This document shows positions 45,620 to 58,184 of a stretch of 64,000 nt of DNA, piece after piece. The notes beneath the pieces were generated by a model that saw nothing but the letters and a program-made list of their open reading frames with translations, searched no databases and had not been told where the DNA came from. Every line of letters begins with the position of its first letter. Positions within the stretch are counted from its first letter, which is position 1. The translations under genes were made by a program, and so were the position numbers. The stretch is from Pararge aegeria (lineage: Eukaryota; Arthropoda; Insecta; Lepidoptera; Nymphalidae), in assembly GCF_905163445.1 (NCBI RefSeq), contig NC_053197.1, positions 7,750,001-7,814,000 of the forward strand, given 5' to 3'.

Positions 45620-45790
45620 AAATTCCCTAATTAACCCTGCTAGAGATAGAACCTTGGTTCTTCCACTTATAAGACCGTAGTGCTCATCATTGTAACAGGG
45701 AGTTTTATTTATGGTCTGGTGGAGAGGGAGTGCCCAGAAGAAAGTTTGGACTATTTAGGCTGTGGAACTTATTAAACTCCATCGGCTTTG
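45620..45790 (-). mobile_element. SINE D fragment
   Basis: TATAAATTCCCTAATTAACCC then GATAGAACCTTGGTTCTTCC is a reversed SINE D head; GTCTGGTGGAGAGGGAG follows in the other orientation, so the locus is rearranged. Confidence 0.5.
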
Positions 45791-46371
45791 CCTATTGCAC
45801 TATCTTGTATTGTCACCAATTAAAACTCGCTTGCTCGTTTCACTTTTTATGAGGTATTTGTTTTTTTCAAAATCTCTCACCAATGAGAGAGGAGGCATAT
45901 GAAAATACCATGATAAGCAAAAATGGATAGAACTAGTTTCTAATTCTAAAACATTATCGATACGTTCGATAGTCTGGCGAAATTAACGCCACTATTCCGA
46001 TTCCACGGTTGACATGGGTTTTAATGAACGTTTGTATAAGCGTGTTAAGTTGGTAATTTTATTTAGCTGCTGCTCCTCAAAAAGTATTTAATTTATAAAG
46101 CAGACTTTTAGAACATGTATCGAGTGTACCTATATATAAGTATATGTAAGTTTGTGCGTAAATTAACTTGAAGTGCGTGCTTTAAACTGCGTACCTACTC
46201 GTATTTAATGTAATCACGGTGTAGAAGTATATATTATTATTCTAATAATATATTTCATTGCGCGCCAAATTACTAGCAATACACCGTAACTATATACAAA
46301 GTTTACAGTTATTCTTGTGTATAGGTATGTGCTTTAATATTTATTAGATAAATTTATTATATCTATCTTGA

Positions 46372-46425
46372 GTTGAGCTATGGTAGTAACTCTAGTTGTT
46401 CTATGGATCTCCTCATTTCTTTAGC
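46372..46425 (-). pseudogene. Short RTE-like LINE fragment
   Basis: The plus strand reads GAGCTATGGTAGTAACTCTAG and GGATCTCCTCATTTCT, matching 28470-28525 of the intact copy with few changes. Only about 50 bases remain. Confidence 0.7.
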
Positions 46426-46494
46426 TGAGATCCTGCTATTTTTGAACAGTTGTCAAATTTACTCAAGTAATATTTGACTTGGTCTTTTAGGCCG

Positions 46495-46745
46495 TTTATA
46501 AGTTCAAATTCAAATTAATTTATTTCAAATAGACATAAGTCTATAAGCACTGTTTAAAAGTCAAGTCTGCCTATTTATAGTTATCCTACTAATAGTTCGG
46601 CAGGGAAAACCTATCGAGAAGAAGCCGTATGAAGCTCATCAGTTGTTATTTTCCAATAAAACATATCTGTATAAAAATAATATTTCTATCTTTTGAAAGA
46701 TAAAACAGAAGCGGCCTGCTTCCGAGCAACCTGGTTACTAAAAAA
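46495..46745. repeat. Interspersed repeat, probably a LINE 3' region
   Basis: AAATTCAAATTAATTTATTTCAAATAG... and GAGAAGAAGCCG...CTCATCAGTTGTT correspond to blocks in 62225-62360. This is a recurrent lepidopteran repeat end, family undetermined. Confidence 0.5.
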
Positions 46746-46849
46746 TCCTACGATTTTATAGTAACCACGACTTGTTTAATGTGTTTTTATACATTGTACA
46801 AATTTAAGTCTAATATTACCCTCAATATCTATACTTATATTAAAACTGT

Positions 46850-47110
46850 AACTGGAAGATTTCTGTACATTTAATATATTTTGAAAATTTTGACCGGGGG
46901 ATACTTTATAATCGATACTGAGTCCAAAACAGATTTTTATTTAATTTTTGTCTGTCTGTCTGTCTGTCCGGGCATCACGTGAAAACTACTAAACGGATTT
47001 ATATAAAATTTGGTATAGTGGTAGCTGATATTCAGGACCAACATATATGATACTTTTTATCCCGATAAACAATAAGTTTCCTCCGGGAAATGGGATGAAA
47101 GTTTTTATTA
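46850..47110 (+). mobile_element. Helitron-like or related repeat fragment
   Basis: Contains (GTCT)n at about 46950-46968, then ATCACGTGAAAACTACTAAACGG and TTTTTATCCCGATAAAC. Similar blocks recur near 51640 and 61380, but neither end could be placed. Confidence 0.4.
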
Positions 47111-47297
47111 AGTTTACTTTGTAGCTTTGTTAAAATTAAACCGATTGCAAAAATTCTTTTTTTATTTGAAAGTGTATACTATCAAGCATGTTTTGTTTTA
47201 TTTTAATAAAGATCTGATAAATATTGTAAGACGTAAAGCACATAACTCTTCACAAATAACAGCAAGTCGCAAAGCATATGGGACGATCGATTGCGTA

Positions 47298-47380
47298 CCA
47301 TCCTACTAACATTAAAAATGCGAAAGTTTGTGAGGATGGTTGTATGGATGGATGTATGAATGTACGTATCAACTTAAATA
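47298..47380 (+). mobile_element. Helitron 5' fragment
   Basis: A|TCCTACTAACATTAAAAATG followed by CGAAAGTTTGTGAGGATGG is a typical Helitron 5' end. No matching 3' end was identified. Confidence 0.5.
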
Positions 47381-47579
47381 ATTACAACTTTCTAACTCAG
47401 TATACATCGTATAATAATAGTAGGTACAAAGCTAGACACGATGATTATTATGTTAGCATTTATTCTATTCTAGCTTATCGATTGACTCGTACGCGTACGA
47501 AGTTGCGATGGTCCGCTTGTCATCTCAGATGATATGCTGAAATGATATTTCAAATTTATCAACTTTCAATAACATTTTT

Positions 47580-47632
47580 TTATCACCATTATCATCGTCA
47601 ACATATTACCAGCCCACTACAAGGCACGGGTT
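47580..47632 (-). mobile_element. SINE B, 3' fragment
   Basis: ATCACCATTATCATCG, then CAGCCCACTACAAGGCACGGG. About 50 bases remain. Confidence 0.6.
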
Positions 47633-48224
47633 AATTTTTTTTTTCTATATTGTTATTAGGTACATAAAACAGGTAATAACTAAAGGTAGATCTAAATATA
47701 ACTAATAACAAGTATTGTTTTAAGTTACAACCCAAATTAAGTTTGGAAATTATGTTTGGAATTAAGTTAAATAAAAAGAAAAAAATAAATAAAAGTTGAA
47801 ACAGTAAATAAACAAATAAACTAATGCTTTAGTTAAAGTTGAAGTTTTTTTTATAAATCCAATTTCTATTGGAACGTCAGAGGCAGATCACCATTCTAGT
47901 ACAGATATCTAGTGAAATCAAACTAAACCGTACGCAATATCGGCGTATGAAATTCTATGGCGAAATAAAAGGGTATTCCTACAGGCGCGTTGTCGTCGCC
48001 ATGCATCCGGAACCCGCATTTTACTTGCAAATTGCTTATATCCATCGATATGGACCGGTGGATCTAATATGCATAATTGTATAACAATAGTTATATACCA
48101 TTGAATAGGTATATTATTGTTTTATTGATAAACAAATGGAAGAATATTTGCTAGCAAAAAAAAAACTTATAGATACTACTAGAAATAACTGTGTGGTTGA
48201 TGAACATGAGACTGTTCATCAGAG

Positions 48225-48380
48225 AGCTTTTTAAGCTGTATAATTATTGTTGAACACCGCCATACTGCACTGGAACAGTCTGGTGGATGTATGCTATAAA
48301 TCCCTTTCTCTTATGAAAGAGGAGACTTGTGCCCATCAGTGATATATTGAATAGCCTAGCCTGAGAATGGATTTATAACT
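48225..48380 (+). repeat. Interspersed repeat fragment
   Basis: GCACTGGAACAGTCTGGTGG, TATGAAAGAGGAGACTTGTGCCC and CAGTGATATATTGAATAGCC. A related piece is at 51455-51545 (GGAGCAGCGTG, TATGAGAGAAGACGC). Confidence 0.5.
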
Positions 48381-49334
48381 GAATATTATGACTTTTATAA
48401 CTATTATAACTGGATGGATTTATTGAACTGGCTGGACCGATTTCTCAGAAAGAAAGATGGTGGTGATGGTTAAGTATTGTTCCCACGTATGTTTGTTTAT
48501 TTCAATAAAATAAACGAATTTCATTATCAATTATTGACTAGACTATATAGACTGGCACTGGCATATTAAATTGTAATTTATAAGCATGCGCGTTGCGTGG
48601 TTTACATGGGTCACACTTTATACCGTACCTGAAGGGCGTCAAAGGTCCGTCGCTCTGCTCCAATAAATACTCCGTCTGTCCGTCAGGTCTTCATCTCATA
48701 ATTAAATTATTTATCTTTTGCCGATACAATAACAAATAATAAATATAGGTAGAAGAAAGGTTTTTCTACGTATTTTTTTCCCTATCTTAATGATGTTAAA
48801 ACTATGCACGGTTTAATTTTGCACGTTTGTGAGGAACCTTTCGTGTGCAACTCTATCTCGCACTTAGCGACACACTAAACTAGTCGCATACCTATAAGAG
48901 ATAGCCCATGTTAGACGCTCCTTGCACCATTTATTAAACTCTCTTACCCACTCCATTTTTGACTACGTACCTACTAAAAATACCTATTATTATTCTCTGA
49001 AATTGTAGCTATTAAAAATTGCGCAACTGGTGGTTTGCGAATCTAAAAATAAAGAATAGGTAGGTATTCCGTTCAACGGGTTATCTTGGCTTGAAGCTGG
49101 CCAACTCTTAGGCACAATTCCAACTGGCACACTGTGTCCTGACTGCGCAAACAATTCATTAGTACAGATTGGCTGCAGCAAGATTTATATAAGTTTTTTG
49201 GTGTCAGGACATTTTTGCCAAAGAAGTACTTGTTTTAGAACCAGATAATATGTGTTTTAAAAATTTTGGTAAAATTTGAATGAAAAGCTCCCCAGCTTTT
49301 GAAGATTTTAATACCACTTTGTCACCTTTTCTTA

Positions 49335-49600
49335 AATCATGCTTATCAACCCATCACCGAGCCACTACAGGACACGGAACTACTCCATAGCCCGCCACGC
49401 TGACCCAGTGCAAATTGGTAGACTTCACACGCCTTAAAATTCTCAGGCACACAGATGTTTTCTTCACCGTAAAGCAAGTGATATTTAAATTGCTAATATT
49501 AAAAAATACACATATCTCCGAATAGTTAGAGGTACGTGCCGGGGATCGTACTTAGCACCCCAAAAAGAGGCATGGCAGGCAGCTAAGGTGAGCGTTGACC
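49335..49600 (-). mobile_element. SINE B, reverse copy
   Basis: TATCAACCCATCACCGAGCC, then CCACGCTGACCCAGTGCAAAT and GATGTTTTCTTCACCGTAAAG, near full length but with a decayed head. Confidence 0.7.
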
Positions 49601-50654
49601 TACGTCATAAAGGAAGAGAAGGAGCTTCTCACTCTGCCGATGGACATGAAATACTAAAAAATTCGTCCATTAATCCATAAGTAAGCAGTTTAGCAAAAAA
49701 AGAGAGACTCAGATCTATGATCATCATTTATTTTATTATCATTTAGTAAAAAGTATAAGACCGCTTTTTGTATTCTACTCCACTCTTTGTATTTTCTCTC
49801 TTTTCGTGCTTTATTTTCTAACTGTGTAGTGGTGTAGAAATAAAAAGTTTAAATAAATAAAATAAATATTTACAACTCTATGCTCTGGAAGGTACCTCTA
49901 GGTTGTTTTTTAAATCAATTTCAAATGCCACCACTTCAAGCTATTATAAAACAGCGACCTATATTTAAGTATAAAAGACGTCTTGCTTTCTCTGAGAAAA
50001 AAGCTTATTTTGCAGTTAATTATGTCATCTTAGTACAAAAAAGAAAAGTTTAATATCTTTCAAAGACCTGACTTCTACTTGTTTTATCTATAGGTGTAAT
50101 AGAATTGATTAAGAGAGAGGCCGAAAATACTGATTGACAACCCCCTAAACAGAAATGGTATAAATTGGAAAATTAATTTTGGACAACAATGCTTCCAAAT
50201 AAATTAAAGCGTGCCAGATGTCTTACCCAGACATTGTGAATTTCCTTCAATGATTTTGATTTATTTTGGAGTATTTTGTTGCCCAGTGATGCTGAAAAAA
50301 CTTGTTATTGAATTTGATTGTAGAATAAAACATGTTTCCAATTATTCTTATCTTCACAGAATCAAGACAACATTAATTTAATATATGTTAGTGACAATAA
50401 AATAAACACTAAATATTTATGTTAGAATCTTTTATCTAACATGGATCGAGTCCTCTGATTAAGTATATTAATCAGCGGACTAACCATTTTATCGGCAATC
50501 GTACGCAGGATGCAATTGCTACGCCCACAGACCCTGATTAGCAGTGACGCGGTTTTCTCACGCCAGATGGCGTCAAAATCATCTGTTCGATCCTCCATAT
50601 ATAAGTGTCAAACTAAGGCGCAGGTGTCAAGACTCAACAAAACCAACAGACTAG

Positions 50655-50755
50655 AACACGGCTACTTGGCGGCAGAAATAAGCATGGCGATAGTACATCC
50701 CCGGACTAAAAGCTCTACCACGAAAAGTTCTGCTATAACCAAAGTTCAGATTAAA
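50655..50755 (-). mobile_element. SINE C fragment
   Basis: GGCGGCAGAAATAAGCATGGCG then CCCCGGACTAA is the reversed 5' part, abutting SINE A at 50757. Confidence 0.55.
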
Positions 50756-50756
50756 T

Positions 50757-51026
50757 AAATAATAAATAAATAAATATACTACGACAATACACACATCGCC
50801 ATCTAGCCCCAAAGTAAGCGTAGCTTGTGTTATGGGTACTGAGATAGCTGATAATTATTTTTTTATGAATATAATACACATAAATACTTATAATATACAG
50901 ATAAACACCCAGACACTGGAAAACATTCATGTTCATCACACAAACACTCTCCAGTTGTGGGAATCGAACCCACGGCCTTGGACTCAGAAAGCAGGGTCGC
51001 TGCCCACTGCGCCACTCGGCCGTCAA
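50757..51026 (-). mobile_element. SINE A, full length
   Basis: Reverse-oriented, with tail (AAATA)n and head GGCCGAGTGGCGCAGTGGGC on the minus strand. Frames of 64-95 codons through it on both strands are repeat-encoded shadows. Confidence 0.88.
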
Positions 51027-51365
51027 AGATTGTCAAGATTGTCAGCCAAGTACACAAAAAAACAGTTTTCCGAACGTGTGATAATAATAATCGTTAAAGC
51101 CTTTAACTTAAATAAATGACTATTTGCAATTATTTGCTATATTTATGAGCAGCGTGCTTATTTCCAATGTGCCTAATAGTTTAAATGTTATATCTCATAA
51201 TTATATTTTGCTATTTATTAATGTGTCTGTGTTTGTGTTTTTTTTACATCAAATGATTGGGCGTATGTAACTATTATGTAACATTGCATGCCAAATTACT
51301 AGCAATACCAGTGTATTGGTACCCTATACCACTATGTAAAACCTTAATAACGTGTATTTTGCAAC

Positions 51366-51441
51366 AAATGATTATTATTATTATTAATAATAATCATTTA
51401 TTGCAAAATATTATTACTAATAATAATAATCATTTATTGCA
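51366..51441. repeat. AT-rich inverted and direct repeats
   Basis: AAATGATTATTATT pairs with AATAATAATCATTT, and AATAATCATTTATTGCA occurs twice in direct order. Confidence 0.75.
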
Positions 51442-51454
51442 TATTATTATAACT

Positions 51455-51545
51455 AGCATTGGAGCAGCGTGTAGGGCCAAAGCTGAATTCCTCTCTTCTA
51501 TGAGAGAAGACGCTCATGTTACATTACCAGGCCAAGGTAACTGAT
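51455..51545 (+). repeat. Interspersed repeat fragment
   Basis: Shares the GAGCAGCGTG...CTTCTATGAGAGAAGACGC block with 48225-48380. No coding signal. Confidence 0.45.
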
Positions 51546-51591
51546 GATTACACGTACGATACACATATAAAATATCAAGTAAGTTTATAAA

Positions 51592-52061
51592 TCCCTACTA
51601 ATAATATAAATGTGAATGTAAGTTTGTTTGTTACGCTTTCACGCAAAAACTACTGAACCGATCATCATGAAACTTTTGAAACATATTCTTGGTGGTAATA
51701 AAAGTAATATAGGATACTTTTTATTCCGAAATTATGTTCAGTTCCTTTTTGAGAGGTGATGAAAAAGTTTGACAGTTTTACACAAGGACTATATAAAAAT
51801 TAATAGAAATGTTCTTTGGTAAGCATATAAATCAACTGACAATGCGATTTCGATTCTTCCTATAACGATTACTATTTTTTGTAAGTGATAGGAGGAGCTG
51901 AGATTGGTCAGACAGTTCTTTTCAGATATTGTTTATGCGAATAGATTTTTTTTTATATAAGAATACACAACTTGAAAATTTCAGTACAACTAAACCTAAA
52001 TTTAATGTCCATGTATCTCAAAAAACAAAAACAAACAGACGAAGCCGCGGGCAACAGCTAG
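51592..52061 (+). mobile_element. Non-autonomous Helitron
   Basis: A|TCCCTACTAATAATATAAATG at the start and GAAGCCGCGGGCAACAGCTAG|T at the end. The short GC hairpin lies just inside the 3' end. Contains AAACTACTGAACCGATCATCAT, the usual internal block. 470 bp, non-coding. Confidence 0.8.
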
Positions 52062-54059
52062 TAACTTTATAATTGTTACGTTCTGAATCTTTTTTTCGTA
52101 TAAAAACACAAACTTGTTAATCACAATAATGCAAATAGCAAATACATTTTTCCACGTCACACAAATTTCAATCACGAAATAGCCGTGTCACGTAATGAAT
52201 TATAATAATTATTATATTTAATGAAACTCGCTCGAGTCCCGCGATGCGCAACGACGTGATTGTAATGGCTGCTCAAAAGCGTGTTTGTATTAACCCCGCG
52301 GACACAGGGAATAATTACATTATCTCATTCGCGTGGCGTGAGTAAAAGTGTGCTTGTACGCTACGTTATAAGTAATAATGAAATTGCTGGTTGTTCGGTA
52401 GTCCCAATACGTTAGGGGTAAGCGCAGACGCTAGACCACGAGTTAGATCTCTTAATACATAAAGATGGATATAAAATAAATAAATTGGACAGAAGTATCA
52501 TCTTTGTTGTCACACATTTGTATAATATTAAAAAAATATATCGTACATCAGTATTTAATAATGAAAAATTGTGACAATATCTTTATTCAATTATCTCATA
52601 CACAAGACTGGCCAGCCTCCTTATTTTTATCATCGCCTTATCATCACGGCCATACAATAAATAATAAACAAAAAATAAATAAAAATTCAGAAGGTAGAAC
52701 ACATTAACATAAAAATTTTAAAACTCTAATACACTGCACTACTCAAGGCGTCAACATTGAATGCATTGGGTTTCTATGAGGTTACAATGAAATTACTATA
52801 CAATGATAAATTTCTCTAAGGTTGCTTGGAAACCGGCCACTTCGCTTTCGCCTCTCACAAATTAGAAATATATTTTTTAAAGATGATGTTTATATACGAG
52901 TAAAGCAACTTTTGTGTTTCTTGATGACTTCTTCTCGGTAGAATTTTCATTACTAATCTGTGGTAGAGTCAGTACGAATAGACAAATTGATACTTCTTCC
53001 TCTTTCCTTTGAGCCACGGTGACCAGATTTTTTAAAAACCACCCTGGAACTTTACTCTTCCTGGGAATTCTAGAATGTGATCTATCTTTATGCAAGCTTT
53101 TGCAAGCTTTGCGAGTTGTGAAGCCGTACAAAGGTGACAAAGGCAAATTTAATCGCGGTAAAATGCACGGTTCCTATGTGATATCCTTGTGACTTGTACA
53201 ATTTACTCTATGATAAAATGGCTATATTTTAATAGCATTTGGTATTTACGAAAAAAAAATGTAAAAAAAGTGCTATAATGCGGAGGTTGGTGATCCTTTT
53301 TTCTCGTTGCCACGAAAAGAAAGGATCACTCTTGCAATTATAAAATCGGAAAGCAAGAATGGATACAGTACCTGCTCGCTTATTTTTACAAGTTGGTAAA
53401 ACATGGGTAAAGACGCCGGCAGTGCGAGTCTATTACGAAAAACATAACTTTGGTAGCAAGATTTGACCCTACAATATTTCGATTTAGAATAAGCAATCAA
53501 AGGCAAACCTGCTCATGCTTTAACACTTGTAGAATATTAAATTGCCTCTAATAACTACAAATTGTTTCACGTTAGGTACGTGACGCTTGCGTGCACGCCG
53601 CCATTTGCACGAACTTTATTTCAAACGACTTCCAGAATGAGTAGGTGAGAAATTCCACGTTATTTTTTTGGGGATTTTATCCAATAACTTTCATATATCT
53701 CAATCGATTGATATTATTTTCCGAAGGACGATATTTTTTTTTCCTAGAATAAAAAATATCTTAAGTACTAAGTATGCACGTTCACGTAGATATCAGCTTG
53801 ATGATTGGGAACAATACAATATATGAATACAAAATAATGAAAGATTGGAGCATCCTTGCAAGATCGCCTGAGATTGAATTATTTGATGATGAATTATGTG
53901 CGTTATCGATAGCTGATCTAATATGTACCTCACAGATCTGAAATATTATTCTGGCTCCCATTCCTTTACAACCTGAGTTCAAAGGAATAAACACCCGCTG
54001 ATCTCCCTGGAGCAAACGTTAGAGCTATGGTGTTATACGTTAAATCTCCGACTATACGG

Positions 54060-54120
54060 AAATTATACTTTTCTCTGGTCTGGTGCGTCGGCCATGGTTA
54101 GTTAGCATCCTACAGCAAAA
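54060..54120 (+). mobile_element. SINE D body fragment
   Basis: ATTATACTTTTCTCTGGTCTGG then GGCCATGGTTAGTTAGCATCC. The 3' block may resume near 54285 (CAGGTGAGACTACAGTAAAAG). Confidence 0.5.
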
Positions 54121-54216
54121 AAATAAAAAAATAAACTTTTTTGTGCTTCGGTAAGAGCCCACGTGGAAGATTATTAGGAAAATGGATATAAAGAAAAAAA
54201 TTATAAAACCAGTGGG

Positions 54217-54259
54217 GTAAAAATTTATATCACGAGTTCCACTTGATATAAATTTTTAC
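54217..54259. repeat. Perfect 16-bp hairpin
   Basis: GTAAAAATTTATATCA pairs with TGATATAAATTTTTAC around an 11-base loop. Confidence 0.88.
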
Positions 54260-54740
54260 TGATTCTATTAAACACATTCCCAGGTGAGACTACAGTAAAA
54301 GTTAGCCCAACTTGTAAAAAGGGAGTGAAAATAGTTTTCCACTAAGCGCAGTACATCCTAGGCTGAAGCATCACATCAGATTTAACTGCAGTAAAGCTCC
54401 AGTCTATAGTATAAAAAAACCTCCAGCGTAGCTGTTTTAAGTTCTTCAGATTGGTAAGATTAACTGAACTACTGAGCTCTGCATAAAAATTAACAAATTA
54501 ATAAATACAAAATCTCGTATTTATCATAATAAGTAAGGACACAAAGCCAACCATTTAAATTATTAAACGTATTAATCTCAGGCATTAACACTGCAATTTG
54601 AAAGGTATTTTTGTTTGAGAAAGCACGCCTAATGAGTAAAGTGAGTGTATTTACTGAAGGTATTAGAAGTTTTTTTCAATTAATCACACCACTAACTCGA
54701 CAATAACGTATTACAAGACTATCTCAAGTATTTTACTATG

Positions 54741-54775
54741 TGTTCTATTCCAATCACATCGATTGGAATAGAACA
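54741..54775. repeat. Perfect 15-bp hairpin
   Basis: TGTTCTATTCCAATC pairs with GATTGGAATAGAACA around ACATC. Confidence 0.88.
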
Positions 54776-55144
54776 TCGGGCACCCAAAAAAAAATCTTAC
54801 TTATTTATATTGCCTTCTTGCTTCGACGAATGGCGGTGTCCCTTTTATATGAATTACTGTGTGAAGATTAATTATTAAAAACAAACCGCGAATACTTAAC
54901 TACGAAATGTTATATTTTGTTTTAACTTAATTATTATAACGAGATAATATTCACTAAAGCCATTTAAATATAAGACAAAATGCGATTTAAATTAAAGTTT
55001 ACAACAAAAAAAATTACAACAATAATTTATATTATAGCATCTGTTAGTACTTAGCGTAATTTATAAAAGACGAAACAAATGTTGGTCTTCTTTACTTTAA
55101 GGCACGAACCGATTCAATTAAGTCACGAGCACTAGCTAGTACCA

Positions 55145-55166
55145 ACAACAGTAATTTTACTGTTGT
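55145..55166. repeat. Perfect 22-bp palindrome
   Basis: ACAACAGTAA, TT, TTACTGTTGT. Confidence 0.85.
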
Positions 55167-55179
55167 AGCAGTTGTGGGT

Positions 55180-55249
55180 AATATTCCCCACAGTTCTACA
55201 CACGTACTCTACGTAGAGTAAGTACGTGGGTAGAACTGTGGGGAATATT
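55180..55249. repeat. 70-base hairpin with two stem segments
   Basis: AATATTCCCCACAGTTCTA (55180-55198) pairs perfectly with 55231-55249. Inside it CACGTACT pairs with AGTACGTG and CTACGTAG is self-complementary. Confidence 0.88.
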
Positions 55250-56433
55250 TAGCCATAAAATAAAAAAGCGTGTAAGTTTTTGTACTCGTTCACAGGGACA
55301 GGTGCACTAATTTCTTAGACATACACATCAGTAATGTTCTTTGGCAAGATCTTTTTATCTTAATTATAAATTCAACGTAGTGATTTTCCGGTGACTGACT
55401 TATTATAGAAGCCTTTTAAAACATTCCTCTATTTATAATTAAGAAGGCGAAAATTAAATGAATATGTAATTAGAACGTCCTGGAAAATGTTTAGAATTTT
55501 TCTTTTTATTTTAATAAAAACATAAGTAATTAAGAGGCATTCATGTTAGAGCTGTTCATATAAAGGAAAAGTAATTATAAGAAACGATGATGACGTCTCG
55601 CTACCTACTTGAGCAACACGCTTTTGAATTACACATTTCAATAAAGGGTGAGGGCTTGCGAATTATTTTATTTGAAAACTTAAGCTCTTTGAAAGCACGT
55701 GAATCATAATCAACAGCGGGTTTTCTTTTAAAACTTTTATGGGTCGGTACATCGGAATAAAAATAATAAACTAATAAAGCTAGACTTGTTTTAAACTTAT
55801 TCACTAAATCTTCTAGACGGTCAGAAATACTTTTAAACAAAATATAAATTAAAAAAGCCTCGTTTCTGTAATGTATTTGTAAACTTATTTTTTTAGAGTT
55901 GGCTTTTAGGTTTCTGTAAGTGAACCGAAGTTATAAATAGAAATATTATTGGTGAAAATAACTATAAATAATTCATAGCCCTAAACTAAATCGTACCTTA
56001 GAAGGTAGTGTCTTCTTAAACTTCTTCAATAATTTACTTAATTACAAGTTGACTATACACTGCATAAATTAGTCACCAACAAATTAAATTATTCAGTAAT
56101 GATAAAGTTTTTTTTTCCCAATATTGCTTGATAGCTACATCTTCGCCGATTGATTGGTAAACATTGCTAGTTTTTTTTTTATATATTACAGCAATTTTTT
56201 AGTGATCCAATTAATTTAAATAAAAGAACAAATAGTCGCATTGTCTCTACAGTTAACACACAAACAGCCTTTGCCTCTAGTCAACTAAAGAAACAATCTT
56301 GTCTGCTGTATAATAGAATAAATAGAGTTTTGAATATTTATCCACTGAAACTGCATGACTGTAAAAAAACAGTAACAAATTGGATAAAATCATTAACGTA
56401 CGATGAGACAGAATCTCCTGATTCTAAAGTAAA

Positions 56434-56512
56434 AGCACACACATAAACACACACACACACACACTCAAACACTTACACACTCACACACACTTACACACAC
56501 ACACACTCACAC
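56434..56512. repeat. (CA)n microsatellite, imperfect
   Basis: Alternating CA interrupted by CT and TT steps. Confidence 0.9.
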
Positions 56513-56799
56513 ATTTGCATGCTTGCATGATTGATTTCATTTTTTTTTTAATTTTTAGTCCAGAAGTAAACCATCTAGCTAGTAAAGTATGAATGCCATA
56601 AAATATCGAACTATCAATTTAATCTTTTAAATTCGGAATCCTGATATTCTTTGACATGGAAATAGTTTATAAGCATTTTATATGCTGTTTGTGACGTATT
56701 TCTGACACTGATTTATATAATAACGTAAATTTGTCAATATGCTTAACGTCGGCCACGTCTTGTATCATTTTAACGTATTGCTCTATTTATTTAGGAGGG

Positions 56800-57165
56800 A
56801 GGTTAATGCAGTTACGAGTGTGATTTAAGTGTGATCCGATGTCAATGTCTTAAAGGATCGGGGCTCTCCAGTAAACTATTATGGCCTACTATGGCAGAGT
56901 ACGTGGAGTTACAACGTCAAGACTATCAAGTGGTTCAGTCCTACACGTCACACAGAACACGTCCGATTACAAACCAGACGTCGCCAAGCGAATTGTCGTC
57001 CAATGTCGCTCTCGTGTTGAATCCGATTGGAGGCTTAAGTCTTTACTACACTGACATTTTCGTTACTATGCTATGGCTATGCATTTTAAGCTGCAACATT
57101 ATTTACCATCCTTCACGCTGTGCGGTACCAATCTCCCAAATAAAGCGGTGCTCTGAAAAAAAGCT
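56800..57165 (+). other. Unidentified transcript-like block with AATAAA
   Basis: A relatively GC-rich stretch, open for about 140 codons in one frame (with a non-ATG start; the first ATG gives MSMS-type or MAEYVELQRQ further in). It ends in CAAATAAAGCGGTGCTCTGAAAAAAAG, which looks like a poly(A) signal followed 14 bases later by an A run. It may be a terminal exon or an inserted cDNA end. The protein is unrecognised. Confidence 0.25.
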
Positions 57166-57784
57166 CAGTCACTTATGTTTTCTCAACAAAACGCTAATTT
57201 TATTTAAATTTATGCGGTTATTAATAAATATGAGCACAAAAGAAACAAAATGAAAATAAATGAATGCAACATTAGCTTTTTATTCCACTTTAATATACAA
57301 AAAATATTTTTGCAGGCTGTAACAATCTACTCGTAGCTGTTTTAGCTCACTGTAGGAGGCAAACAAGTTTATATTACTTACTCTTCCAAAAATAATTATT
57401 AACTACTACGCAAATGATTTTAGTGGATTTATGACCTATGACTACATACTATCGTAACTTGTGGTGTCAAATACGAGTATGTCGTAGAATTGTAAATGAT
57501 CACAAAATATATTTAAAATAAATCTGGGAATTCTGTTTGACAGTAACATTTCATTTGAGCAAATATCTAAACTATGTAATAGGGTATGTAAAGCATTTTA
57601 TGACCAAAAATTAACACTAGGATTGGCTATTTTAACTATATAAATAACGATCAGTAGAAAAATAAGTAGGTTAACAATTCTACAATTGTGACAAAGACTG
57701 ATATTATAAAACAATTTTTGAATTTTTAAATGATTTTAGGCTTTATCAAGGCATGTTTTAGAAGAATTTTAAGTAGGAGTAGAG

Positions 57785-57965
57785 CTTCTAGTGGTAGACC
57801 TCGTCCGGGGATGTACTGCTTCCGTGCTTATTTCCGTCGTTAAGCTGCTTTGTTGAGTTTCGGTCTTAAGAACGAGGTTACAGGTAAGCGATGTAATACT
57901 AATGTTACTTTGTATCCTAGGCGATTAATAGTGACCCATATGCTTGGTCCATCAATTTTTAATAC
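57785..57965 (+). mobile_element. SINE C copy, diverged
   Basis: GTGCTTATTTCCGTCGTTAAGC, GAGGTTACAGGTAAGCGATG and the end CATATGCTTGGTCCATCAATT. Confidence 0.6.
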
Positions 57966-58184
57966 ATTCCCACAAATAACTCTTGTTTTTAACGCAGACA
58001 CTATTATAAAGATGCCACTAGTTTATAGACATTTCTGAAATATATTATTAAACCTCGCTAGCATGTTTAAAATAAGCGGAGAAGGTTTTAAATTAGTTTC
58101 AAGTCAAATAAAAAAAAAAAAAACTTATCTGTCTTGAACTCCAAGGTGAATTATTGTCATATAAGTTCGAGCTCAAGTGCTGAG

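Larger units (their letters stand above)
52070..56430. other. No supported gene; hairpin-rich tract
   Basis: AT-rich with five short hairpins between 54217 and 55249. GC-richer patches at 52225-52345 and 53580-53640 are unexplained. Frames of 60-89 codons show no domain. Confidence 0.45.
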
